Source: JAMXLO01 sp035569235 | GTDB taxonomy: Bacteria > Pseudomonadota > Alphaproteobacteria > Acetobacterales > Acetobacteraceae | Assembly: GCA_035569235.1 (NCBI GenBank) | Contig: DATMND010000505.1 | Span: forward strand, 1 to 11,663 | Length of the DNA: 11,663 nucleotides | Direction of reading: 5' to 3' | Translations under genes and position numbers: made by a program | Shown: positions 1 through 6,276 of the stretch, one piece after another | Layout: each line of letters opens with the position of its first letter | Position numbering within the stretch: the first letter of the stretch is position 1 | Notes under the pieces: generated by a model | Databases searched by the model: none | Seen by the model: only the letters and a program-made list of their open reading frames with translations | What the model was told of the DNA's origin: nothing

Positions 1-1
1 C

Positions 2-370
2 TCCGGCATCTTCATCGCGAGCGATCATGATGTCAGCCGAGTCGCGGCGCTTGGGACGGCGGCGCCAGGCGGTGGCACCTTCGCCTCGTTCGGCGATGCT
101 CCGTCGCTCGCACCCGACGGTCGGCTCGCCTTCATCGCTGCCATCGACGGCGGCAATGGATCGACGGGCGCATTCACTTACGGACCCAACGGCATCGAGC
201 GTGTCGCCACAGTGGGCGACAGCATCGCCGATACGCGTCACATTGCGTATTTTCCGCTCAACTCCGCCATCGCGGCAGGGTCCGGAAATCGTGTGACATT
301 CCATGCGGGGCTCAAATCCGGCGACGATCAGGTCGATGCCATCGTCCTGTTCGGTCCCGCCACGCCATGA
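2..370 (+). CDS. C-terminal part of a secreted tandem-repeat (NxxGxxA / DUF7453-type) protein, 5' truncated
   Basis: An open frame runs without a start codon from the window edge to a TGA at 368-370, giving 122 residues of a C-terminus. Gly-, Ala- and Asp-rich text such as APDGRLAFIAAIDGG followed by a GAF step matches the beta-propeller-like repeats of the 'choice-of-anchor tandem repeat NxxGxxA' proteins (DUF7453), which are usually exported and often carry a C-terminal sorting anchor. No anchor segment is visible: the protein ends in FGPATP after a last beta-rich repeat. The start lies outside the window. It converges with the next gene, the two stops being only 4 bases apart. The family call rests on one and a half visible repeats; no enzymatic role can be read. 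Confidence 0.65.
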   Translation, partial: SGIFIASDHDVSRVAALGTAAPGGGTFASFGDAPSLAPDGRLAFIAAIDGGNGSTGAFTYGPNGIERVATVGDSIADTRHIAYFPLNSAIAAGSGNRVTFHAGLKSGDDQVDAIVLFGPATP

Positions 371-374
371 CGGT

Positions 375-1370
375 TCAGTTCATGTCGATCGGCGGATAGA
401 TCACGAAGGCATTGGCCGGCGTGACCAGCCGGTGCTGCGTCGTGGTGCGCGACGCGATCGGTTTGCCGGCCGCAAGGTCGGTCGCCAGCGGCAGCACGTC
501 GTAGCCATAGCGGTCAAGGAAGAAGCCCACCGAACCCAACAGCAGGCTGCCGCGATTGACCGGATCGAGTTCCCTTTTGTCGGACGTATTTCCATGTACC
601 GAACGATCGCAGCCGTGGCTTGCGATGACCGCATCGGCGTGACGCAAGCTACCCTCGATCGTCGACTTCGCCGCGAGCGCGGTGGCATCGTCCAGTGCGG
701 CCACGAGCGCCTTGCGGTTGGGATGCGAAGCAAGGAACGAACGCAGCAGCGCATCGGCCTTCAGCGGATTTCCCCCCGTGTCGATACGTACCGTCGTGCC
801 TGTGACCTGAGCGACGCCGGCGGTGATGCCCGCGATCCGCTCGTCCATGCGGTTCATTGCATCCGTCGGCGGGCCGATGATGACCACATCGGTGGCGCGA
901 TCATGCCAGTTCTCCGCGGCATGGCGCGCCAGCGCCTCACCGGCGATTCGGCCAGCCACGGCATTGTCGGCGGTATAAAGCGGCGCGCCAGGCACCAGCC
1001 GGCCGATCGCCAGCACCGGGATCTTCGCTGCCGCGAGCAGTCTGCCGACCTCCGTGTTGACTGCATTGTCCCAGCCGTAATGGATATAGACATCGACGCG
1101 CCGGCGTATCGCATCTTGCGTATTCGCCAGCGCCTTCGTCCGGTCAAGCGCATTGTCGTAGAACACAAGGTCGATGGACCGGCGTCGCGCGGCCAGCGAG
1201 AAACTCTCGCGCACTTCGGCGCCGGTGAAGCCGGTGCCCTCCAGCCGAACCGACGGGTCTTCACTCAAATTGGCAAAGGCAACGGTGACGGTCCCGGTTT
1301 CGTCGGCGCGTGCCGGAACCGCGAGAGCAGTGGTGGTCGCGCCGGCCAGCAGGGACCGGCGCGACAGCAC
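375..1370 (-). CDS. Periplasmic sugar-binding-like substrate-binding protein (Peripla_BP_4 type), Tat-type signal
   Basis: This 331-residue protein starts with SRRSLLAG and a short hydrophobic stretch ending near ARA (residue 22), which looks like a Tat-type signal peptide. The mature part has the type I periplasmic-binding fold of ribose/autoinducer-binding proteins: a beta strand (VTVAFANLSEDP), an RRSIDLVFYDNA segment, a D-x-Y-I-H-Y-G-W strand, GRIAGEALARHAAENW, and a late AALDDATALAAKS segment that normally lines the ligand cleft. The family binds sugars or small polar ligands for ABC transporters or sensor kinases, but no permease, ATPase or kinase gene is present, so the ligand and partner are unknown. 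Start is GTG at 1370, 11 bases after the cyclase stop and without a clear Shine-Dalgarno, suggesting translational coupling to the cyclase gene. Confidence 0.8.
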   Translation of the reverse strand: MLSRRSLLAGATTTALAVPARADETGTVTVAFANLSEDPSVRLEGTGFTGAEVRESFSLAARRRSIDLVFYDNALDRTKALANTQDAIRRRVDVYIHYGWDNAVNTEVGRLLAAAKIPVLAIGRLVPGAPLYTADNAVAGRIAGEALARHAAENWHDRATDVVIIGPPTDAMNRMDERIAGITAGVAQVTGTTVRIDTGGNPLKADALLRSFLASHPNRKALVAALDDATALAAKSTIEGSLRHADAVIASHGCDRSVHGNTSDKRELDPVNRGSLLLGSVGFFLDRYGYDVLPLATDLAAGKPIASRTTTQHRLVTPANAFVIYPPIDMN

Positions 1371-1381
1371 GTGTGGCGACG

Positions 1382-2395
1382 TCAGCGGATCGCCTCGATG
1401 CCCACGAAGTTGCCGGTGAGACCGACCGCCTTGGGCACCGTCATGTTGAAGAAGAACGTCGCCCGCTTCGTGCTGGCGACTTCCTCGGCGATGTCATCCG
1501 TCTTCATGTTCTCGATGATGTGGATGCCGTTGTCGGTGAGCAGGGTCTGGTGCACGGGGAAGAGGATCTGCGGGTCCTCCGGCGGGATCACCTCCACCGC
1601 CCAGGTATCGGCACCGACCGTGACCACCTTCTGCGCCGCGAGCCATTTGGCCGCATCGACGCCGATGCCAGGCTCGCCGCTGTTGTAAAGTGCATTCTGC
1701 GCCGGGTACTGCTCGTAGATGTCGACCCAGCCCGTGTGCAGCACTACGATGTCGCCCTCGCGCAAGGTGACATTATACATCTTCAGGCCCGCCTCGAGAT
1801 CTGCCTGGGTGATCACGGTGCCCTTATCGAGGCACGGCTTGCGGCATGCGGGATTGGTCTTGAGCTTGTTCGCCGCCTGGAAGACGCGCACCATATCGAT
1901 CAGCACGCCGCGGGTCGCGAACGATTTCAGGTGTTCGAGGCCAAGCCGCGTCATGTTGTTCTGGTTGATATACTTACCCATCGGCGTCTGATTGTAATAG
2001 CAGTCGTTGCGACCGATATGGCCCATCCCGTCGAGATGCGTGCCGACGTGGCTCTGGCTCAGCCAGGTGTCCTCCATGTAGGTGAGCCCGTTCTTGCCCA
2101 GTGCGGCGCCGGGCGCGAGCGTGACCGCGGTGAGCACCGTCTTGGTGAACCGTGTGCCGAACAGAGGAACGCCATCCACCAGCGGATTGGTCAGGCTGAT
2201 GACCTTGCCTTCCTGGATTTCCGCCGCGGCCGCCTTGGTGACCTGCGGCGTCACGCGATTGGTGGCGCCGGTCTGATCGTCCGGTCCGAAGGGTGAAGCG
2301 GGGACAACTTTGGAGCAGTCGCTCTGCGCGTATGCCGTCGCCATGCAGACGGCCATCCCGAGAGAGACAAGCCCAGTCACGAGCAGCTTTCTCAT
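1382..2395 (-). CDS. Secreted cyclase-family (kynurenine formamidase-like, PF04199) metal-dependent hydrolase
   Basis: The product is 337 residues. The ATG at 2395 is chosen because GGAGGA lies just upstream and the N-terminus MRKLLVTGLVSLGMAVCMA is a Sec signal peptide, cleaved near AYA-Q (residues 21-24). The frame stays open for 104 codons upstream, but that part overlaps the next gene and is arginine-rich nonsense. Residues 116-126 (HVGTHLDGMGH) are the diagnostic HxGTHxD...H metal-binding motif of the cyclase/KynB family, whose members hydrolyse formamide, lactone or cyclic amide bonds with Zn or Mn. REGDIVVLHTGW (212-223) and the GADTWAVEVIPPED segment (261-274) are also typical. Export to the periplasm is not usual for kynurenine formamidase itself, so the substrate is probably something else. 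It is likely co-transcribed with the binding protein downstream. Confidence 0.88.
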   Translation of the reverse strand: MRKLLVTGLVSLGMAVCMATAYAQSDCSKVVPASPFGPDDQTGATNRVTPQVTKAAAAEIQEGKVISLTNPLVDGVPLFGTRFTKTVLTAVTLAPGAALGKNGLTYMEDTWLSQSHVGTHLDGMGHIGRNDCYYNQTPMGKYINQNNMTRLGLEHLKSFATRGVLIDMVRVFQAANKLKTNPACRKPCLDKGTVITQADLEAGLKMYNVTLREGDIVVLHTGWVDIYEQYPAQNALYNSGEPGIGVDAAKWLAAQKVVTVGADTWAVEVIPPEDPQILFPVHQTLLTDNGIHIIENMKTDDIAEEVASTKRATFFFNMTVPKAVGLTGNFVGIEAIR

Positions 2396-2397
2396 GT

Positions 2398-2404
2398 CTC
2401 CTCC
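2398..2404 (-). promoter_or_regulatory. Ribosome binding site that fixes the cyclase start
   Basis: On the minus strand GGAGGAG lies directly before the ATG at 2395, with 4 bases between GGAGG and ATG. Together with the signal peptide that begins there, it rules out the longer upstream reading. Confidence 0.7.
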
Positions 2405-2498
2405 ACATTGCTTCTTGTTGTCGTTCTTCCGCGGAGCAAGCAATCCTGCGAGGTGTCGGTCGCGGCCGGATGTGCAGGAAGCTTGCACACCCGCAACC

Positions 2499-2852
2499 TT
2501 AGTGACGCGGCTTCTGCTCGTCCAGCATGGCGCGCATCCCGTCCCCGCGCGGCGAGGTTTGTTGGCAAACCGCCGCGGCCCCGAGACGGCCTGGAGAGCG
2601 CGGCGGTTGAAGGTAGGGATGGACAGGCGGACGCCGGTTGATGGCATCGGATTGACCCAGGAAGCTCTCCCCGCCGGTGTCTGACCAAACCTCGAATGCG
2701 TAGACATGTCGCGACGACGAGGCGCCTTGATTGCTCACCTCGCGAACGTGGGAAGCGTATTGTATCGCGGCAGCCAGGGATTCGGCGACAGTATCGGCTG
2801 GAAAGATGACGTGGCCGTGATCATCAAGCATGTTGCAATGGTAGCTGGGCAT
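2499..2852 (-). CDS. Small DUF6894-like protein
   Basis: This is a 117-residue protein beginning MPSYHCNMLDDHGHVIFPAD. The ATG at 2852 is supported by AAGGAG 6 bases upstream; the frame is open for 48 codons further up, but those are low-complexity and overlap the promoter gap. The layout is that of DUF6894 proteins, common as small stand-alone genes in alphaproteobacteria: MPxY, an aromatic strand, an acidic turn (LDDHGH), a helix (ESLAAAIQYASHVREV) and a last strand (HVYAFEVWSDTG). Their function is unknown. Residues after about 75 (NRRPPVHPYLQPPRSPG onward) are proline- and arginine-rich and look unlike the family, so the 3' end may be extended by a lost stop or frameshift. It points the same way as the cyclase gene, with a 103-base gap. 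Confidence 0.6.
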   Translation of the reverse strand: MPSYHCNMLDDHGHVIFPADTVAESLAAAIQYASHVREVSNQGASSSRHVYAFEVWSDTGGESFLGQSDAINRRPPVHPYLQPPRSPGRLGAAAVCQQTSPRGDGMRAMLDEQKPRH

Positions 2853-3017
2853 GGTGCGCTCCTTCGCGCCATTCAGGCGGGAGCACTCGTAGCTCTCTGC
2901 CGCCGGCGCCTGCGTTCGGCCTTTGCCAGCGATGCAGCACAACGTGCGCCCCGCGCCCCCACGATGCAAGCGGGGGAGCGTCAGTGGGACGATCATTTTT
3001 AACGCGTGATTAACGTT

Positions 3018-3213
3018 GATAGAACGGCAAAACCGTAATGATCACAACGAAGTGCTTATGCAACGACACCGATCCGGTGTTAGAACGGTTGCGTTGACCA
3101 AACTTTCGACGCGGGTGCGGAACTCGCCCGTGGCCGATGCCGATTGCTCCTGAGCGGCAGGTGGCGTGAGTGACGACTGGCCAGGGTGCTCTTGTGCCCT
3201 GGCCATTTTGTTT
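3018..3213 (+). ncRNA. Candidate structured small RNA or attenuator leader upstream of the VOC gene
   Basis: Several inverted repeats follow one another on the plus strand. They are ACGG/CCGT (3024-3036); a two-part stem of GCAAC/GTTGC (3060-3064 with 3088-3092) enclosing ACACCG-ATC-CGGTGT (3066-3080); CGGGTG/CGCCCG (3112-3130); GCC..GCCG/CGGC..GGC (3133-3165); and finally a perfect 9-bp stem with a T-rich tail (3178-3213). There is no upstream plus-strand gene for that terminator to serve, so it probably ends an RNA of its own, or acts conditionally ahead of the VOC gene at 3304. The 5' end is a guess, as no convincing promoter was found; TTGATA at 3016-3021 is only a weak -35. I do not recognise it as a known riboswitch or sRNA family. 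Confidence 0.35.
3178..3213 (+). terminator. Intrinsic (rho-independent) terminator
   Basis: TGGCCAGGG (3178-3186) pairs perfectly with CCCTGGCCA (3197-3205) around a 10-base loop, and is followed directly by TTTTGTTT. The T tract is on the plus strand only, so it ends plus-strand transcription about 90 bases before the VOC start codon. Confidence 0.75.
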
Positions 3214-3303
3214 GTTCGCACCACGCCACGACGCAGCACCCGGACCGCTTGCGCAAACTGCCAACCTGGAGGACGCTGGCGCGCAGGGCAGAGGGAATAC
3301 ACA

Positions 3304-3843
3304 ATGGCGAATATCCACGCGCGACTGGCCCATATGGGCATTTATATCCACGACCGCGACAAGATGGAGCGCTTCTACACCGAGGTGCTCGGCCTGATGG
3401 TGACCGACCATGGCGAGGGACGCGCCGGGACGCACCTCACCTTCATGAGCGGCAATCCGGAGAACCACCACCAGCTTGTGCTGGTCACCGGTCGCCCTGA
3501 CACGTCGGGCTTCAACCCAATCCAGCAGATGTCCTTCATGGTCGACTCGCTGGCCGATCTGCGCGAGGTGCACAAGCGTGCCCTGGCGCTCGGCGCCACC
3601 GACATGCGCCCGGTCAGCCACGGCAATGCCTGGTCGATCTACTTCAAGGACCCCGAAGGCAACACGGTGGAGGCGTATCTCGACACGCCGTTCCACGTGC
3701 CGCAGCCGCACGGCGAATTCCTCGATCTGACCAAGTCCGACACGGACATCCTGCGCGAGACGGAAACGTCGTGCCGCAAGGATGCCGGCTTCATGCCGAT
3801 CGACCAGTTCAAGCGCGAGATGGCGACACGGCTGGGTGCCTGA
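3304..3843 (+). CDS. VOC-superfamily protein, extradiol (catechol 2,3-) dioxygenase-like
   Basis: The product is 179 residues. Residues 8-31 (LAHMGIYIHDRDKMERFYTEVLG and on) and 116-129 (DPEGNTVEAYLDTP) are the two hallmark halves of the vicinal-oxygen-chelate fold. Candidate metal ligands are His10, His56 in NHHQLVL, and Glu123, the arrangement used by Fe(II) extradiol dioxygenases and related glyoxalases. The C-terminal extension after about residue 130 (HVPQPHGEFLDL to the end) is seen in single-domain dioxygenase-like members. A role in ring cleavage or in handling an aromatic compound is plausible; substrate and activity cannot be read. The ATG at 3304 has GAGGGA 7 bases upstream and the recognisable fold begins right after it; the frame is open to 3166, but that part overlaps the terminator. 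It overlaps the MFS gene downstream by 8 bases. Confidence 0.87.
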   Translation: MANIHARLAHMGIYIHDRDKMERFYTEVLGLMVTDHGEGRAGTHLTFMSGNPENHHQLVLVTGRPDTSGFNPIQQMSFMVDSLADLREVHKRALALGATDMRPVSHGNAWSIYFKDPEGNTVEAYLDTPFHVPQPHGEFLDLTKSDTDILRETETSCRKDAGFMPIDQFKREMATRLGA

Positions 3844-5119
3844 GCCTGGCCGTCCGCTCCCAAGCGCCGGGGAGCCAGGCCAAAGCGACAAGGCAGCCCC
3901 GGCCGCCGGCGTAGCGTCGTACTGGCAGACGACGCTATGGGCCATGGTGGGCATCCAGTTCATCATGACCATGTCGTTCAGCTTCCTCAGCCCGATCATG
4001 CCGCTGTTCCTGCCGGACCTCGGCGTGACGACGGAAGCCGGCATCGACCTGTGGTCCGGCATCCTCAGCGGCTCCACCTCCTTCGTTGCCGCGTTCGCCT
4101 CGCCGCTCTGGGGCAGGCTCGCCGACCTACACGGGCGCAAGCTGATGCTGCTGCGCTCGAGCTGCGCGATCGCCTTCTTCACCGCGCTGATGGGCATGTC
4201 GCTGAACGTCTGGCAGTTCTTCGCCGCACGCGCGCTGATGGGCGTGTTCGCCGGCTTCTCGTCCACCGCGATGGCGCTGGTGGCGAGCCAGGTGCCGGAG
4301 CAGCGTCTCGGCTACGCGCTCGGCCTGCTCAGCACGGGCCAGCTGGTCGGCTCGCTGGTGGGGCCGGTGATCGGCGGCGTTTTGGCCGATGTGACCGGCA
4401 GCTACCGCATTCCGTTCTACTGCACATCGGCCATCACCTTCGCCTCCATGGCGCTGGTCTGGCGCGGCGTGCGCGAGAATTTCGTGCGACCGGACGGCGC
4501 GCATCGCCGACGCTCCGGCATGCGCGGCCTGGCGATGATGATCGGCGCGGCCGGCGTGCTGCCACTGTTCTTCGTGCTGTTCATGGCGCAGTTCAGCACG
4601 CGCGCGGTGCAGCCGTTGGTCACGGTGTTCGTGCAGGAACTGGTCGGCATGCGGCCCGACCTGGCGACACTGGGCGGGGTGGCGTTCTCCGTCACCGGGC
4701 TGGCCGGCATGATCGCGGTGCCGCTGATCGGCAAGCACAGCGACGAGATCGGCTACCGTCGCGTGCTGCTGATCTGCCTGGCGGGCGCCACGCTGACCAG
4801 CCTGCCGCAGGCCTTCGTCGGCAGCTACTGGGGGTTCGTGGTCGAGCGGTTCGGCGTCGGGCTGTTCATCGGCGGCATCCTGCCGACCGCCAATGCGCTG
4901 ATCGGCCGGATGGTGCCGCGCTCCGATCGCGGCGCGGTCTACGGCATGACCTCATCGGCGACCTTTCTCGGCAATTCTATGGGGCCACTGACCGGCGGGG
5001 CGATCGCGGCTTCGTTCGGGCTGCGCTGGGTGTTCCTGATCACCGCGGGACTACTGCTGGCGAACCTGATCTGGGTGTATTTCAAGGTGCCCGAGTATGT
5101 GGACGAGCGGGAGGAGTAG
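3836..5119 (+). CDS. MFS transporter, MdtG-like multidrug/drug-H+ antiporter (DHA1 type)
   Basis: From GTG 3836 this is a 427-residue inner-membrane protein with roughly 12 hydrophobic segments, a central basic loop (about residues 217-230) and the MFS motif A, GRLADLHGRKL, at residues 93-103. ARALMGVFAGF, LGLLSTGQLVGSLVGP (motif C-like) and LTGGAIAASFGLRWVF closely recall E. coli MdtG, a proton-driven efflux pump. An earlier in-frame ATG at 3782 exists but would add an Arg/Ser-rich tail read over the VOC gene; a start at ATG 3943 would cut into the first membrane helix. The GTG overlaps the VOC stop, so translation is probably coupled and the pump may export the VOC enzyme's substrate or product. 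No clear Shine-Dalgarno precedes the GTG, so the exact start is uncertain. Confidence 0.88.
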   Translation: MPEPGRPLPSAGEPGQSDKAAPAAGVASYWQTTLWAMVGIQFIMTMSFSFLSPIMPLFLPDLGVTTEAGIDLWSGILSGSTSFVAAFASPLWGRLADLHGRKLMLLRSSCAIAFFTALMGMSLNVWQFFAARALMGVFAGFSSTAMALVASQVPEQRLGYALGLLSTGQLVGSLVGPVIGGVLADVTGSYRIPFYCTSAITFASMALVWRGVRENFVRPDGAHRRRSGMRGLAMMIGAAGVLPLFFVLFMAQFSTRAVQPLVTVFVQELVGMRPDLATLGGVAFSVTGLAGMIAVPLIGKHSDEIGYRRVLLICLAGATLTSLPQAFVGSYWGFVVERFGVGLFIGGILPTANALIGRMVPRSDRGAVYGMTSSATFLGNSMGPLTGGAIAASFGLRWVFLITAGLLLANLIWVYFKVPEYVDEREE

Positions 5120-5198
5120 ACGGAGGTTTCGTCTCAAAGCCCGTGGTGGGAGACAGGGGACCATGCGGTGAGACGGTGCCGGCCGAGGCGTGGGAGCA

Positions 5199-5299
5199 GG
5201 AAAATTCACCGCGGAGACGCAGAGGGCGCTGAGAAGTCGAGTTTCACAGCCCACTTCTCGGCTTCTCTGCGCCCTCTGCGCCTCTGCGGTGGAAAATTC
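5199..5299. repeat. 83-base imperfect palindrome with 9-base flanking direct repeats (MITE-like)
   Basis: ACCGCGGAGACGCAGAGGGC (from 5208) pairs with GCCCTCTGCGCCTCTGCGGT (ending 5290). Over 29 bases the arms differ at only three positions. A second inner pairing, GCTGAGAAGT with ACTTCTCGGC, closes the loop. The palindrome is bounded exactly by GGAAAATTC at 5199-5207 and again at 5291-5299. The 9-mer is in direct, not inverted, orientation, which is what a target-site duplication would give. It sits between the 3' ends of two convergent genes and could also serve as a transcription barrier. It has no coding capacity. Confidence 0.75.
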
Positions 5300-5325
5300 T
5301 CGGCGCGCTCCCCGCGCGACGCGGC

Positions 5326-6030
5326 CTATTGATCGAGCGCCAGCAGAACGGGGCTTCGACCGTTGACAAGCTCTCGCACCAGATAATCCTCGGGCGGGCC
5401 GAACGTCACGTCGTCCGGCACCCGGCCGAGCCGGCGGATCAGCGCCGCACGCTGCGGATAGTTCAAAGCATATTGCTCGGCTTCCGCGATCGGGTCGGCC
5501 TTCGGCATCGCTTCCTCCTTCGGCGCCGGGGCCGATGGCGGCGGCGGCTCGGCCGCGGCAGGGAGCTCGGCGCGACCCAACGCCTGCGCCATCAACCCGA
5601 TGGCGCAGTATTCGGTCCAGGCGGCGCGGTCAGTGGCGGCGTTGTCCGCCTCGCGCTTCCGGCGTTCCGCCTGGACGCGCTGCAGCAGCGACCGTGTGGC
5701 CCGCGCCTGGCGCATCATGTTGGCCGAATGGGCAGTGCATTTCAGGATGAAGTTGGGATCGCCGTGGTACTTGCGGGCCAAGCGCAGGCATTCCATCGCC
5801 TGCGCGTTGGCCGCGACGTAGGTGGCCGCGAGATCGGCCTCATCGGCGGTGGCGGGAAGCAGCGCGGCAACATGCGCCATGGCGGCATTGTCGCGGCGGA
5901 CGAGGTCCTCGGGGGAGTCGGTGATGGGCGGCGGGAGCGAGCCGCGCAGGGTGTGGATGACCTGGTAATAGGTATCCCTGGGGAGCTGGAGGGTGAGGTC
6001 GAGGGGCTCGGGTTCGGGAGAGGGGTCCAT
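5326..6030 (-). CDS. Protein of unknown function, Acetobacteraceae-type, probably leaderless
   Basis: I recognise no named domain. From ATG 6030 the product is 234 residues: an acidic, proline-rich start (MDPSPEPEPLDL), LPRDTYYQVIHTLRGSLPPP, an alpha-helical middle with many Ala and Arg, a second helical block rich in Arg/Gln (RSLLQRVQAERRKREA), a Pro/Ala linker (around residues 160-175) and a C-terminal helix-strand part ending SPVLLALDQ. It has no signal peptide or membrane segment, so it is probably cytoplasmic. The frame also opens with a GTG at 6060, ten codons earlier, but a -35/-10 pair at 6038-6066 would start transcription at about 6030, favouring the ATG. Proteins of this style occur, as I recall, as families of paralogues in Acetobacteraceae. 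The strong third-position G/C bias supports real coding. Confidence 0.7.
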   Translation of the reverse strand: MDPSPEPEPLDLTLQLPRDTYYQVIHTLRGSLPPPITDSPEDLVRRDNAAMAHVAALLPATADEADLAATYVAANAQAMECLRLARKYHGDPNFILKCTAHSANMMRQARATRSLLQRVQAERRKREADNAATDRAAWTEYCAIGLMAQALGRAELPAAAEPPPPSAPAPKEEAMPKADPIAEAEQYALNYPQRAALIRRLGRVPDDVTFGPPEDYLVRELVNGRSPVLLALDQ

Positions 6031-6037
6031 GGGGGGA

Positions 6038-6066
6038 TATATAGGGTTATTTTGGCTCACTGTAAA
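6038..6066 (-). promoter_or_regulatory. Sigma70-like promoter for the gene at 5326-6030
   Basis: On the minus strand TTTACA (6066-6061, five of six consensus bases) is followed after 17 bases by TATATA (6043-6038, four of six). The expected start point, 6 to 7 bases past the -10 box, falls on or next to the ATG at 6030. No Shine-Dalgarno is present before either possible start codon. Confidence 0.5.
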
Positions 6067-6123
6067 CAGTCAGTTTCTCTGACAGGGCGGGCACGGACCT
6101 GCACCGAAATTCGTGATGCCCCT

Positions 6124-6157
6124 CCGTCGTCACGGCCGGCCTTCCCCGTCATGACGG
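6124..6157. repeat. Paired 12-base near-palindromes
   Basis: CCGTCGTCACGG (6124-6135) and the perfect 12-base palindrome CCGTCATGACGG (6146-6157) differ at three central bases and are separated by 10 bases. They lie 5' to the leaderless gene and beyond the 3' end of the next one. They could be a dimeric operator or a fragment of an interspersed repeat. Confidence 0.4.
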
Positions 6158-6276
6158 CGTAGTGGCAATCGATGGGTCGCATGCAAGGGCGATTGGGGTA
6201 ATCCGCGTTATTCTTCCTTTGGACTGGCGCATGCGGCACCCAGCCTCATCCTGAACGTAGCCAATCGCCGCCGTTG

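Larger units (their letters stand above)
2853..3303. other. Divergent intergenic region between the DUF6894-like gene and the VOC gene
   Basis: This 450-base gap separates genes pointing in opposite directions and must hold promoters for both, though no good -35/-10 pair could be picked by eye. It contains a C5/G5 hairpin at 2956-2976 in the probable 5' leader of the minus-strand gene. On the plus side a series of hairpins from about 3024 ends in a strong terminator at 3178-3213. No protein-coding frame in it is credible. Confidence 0.6.

Noticed and set aside
1310..2296. Long plus-strand open frame opposite the cyclase gene
   Set aside because: It is antisense to a gene with a clear catalytic motif, signal peptide and ribosome site. 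Its composition is the Arg/His/Asp-rich text typical of shadow frames in GC-rich DNA.
3010..4266. 418-codon minus-strand open frame across the VOC and MFS genes
   Set aside because: It reads through the terminator and is opposite two well-supported genes. No domain or credible start was seen.
5329..6162. Plus-strand 277-codon frame opposite the gene at 5326-6030
   Set aside because: Both frames are open. The minus-strand reading has balanced helical composition, a promoter and a proline linker, while the plus-strand reading is dominated by Arg and Gly without motifs.
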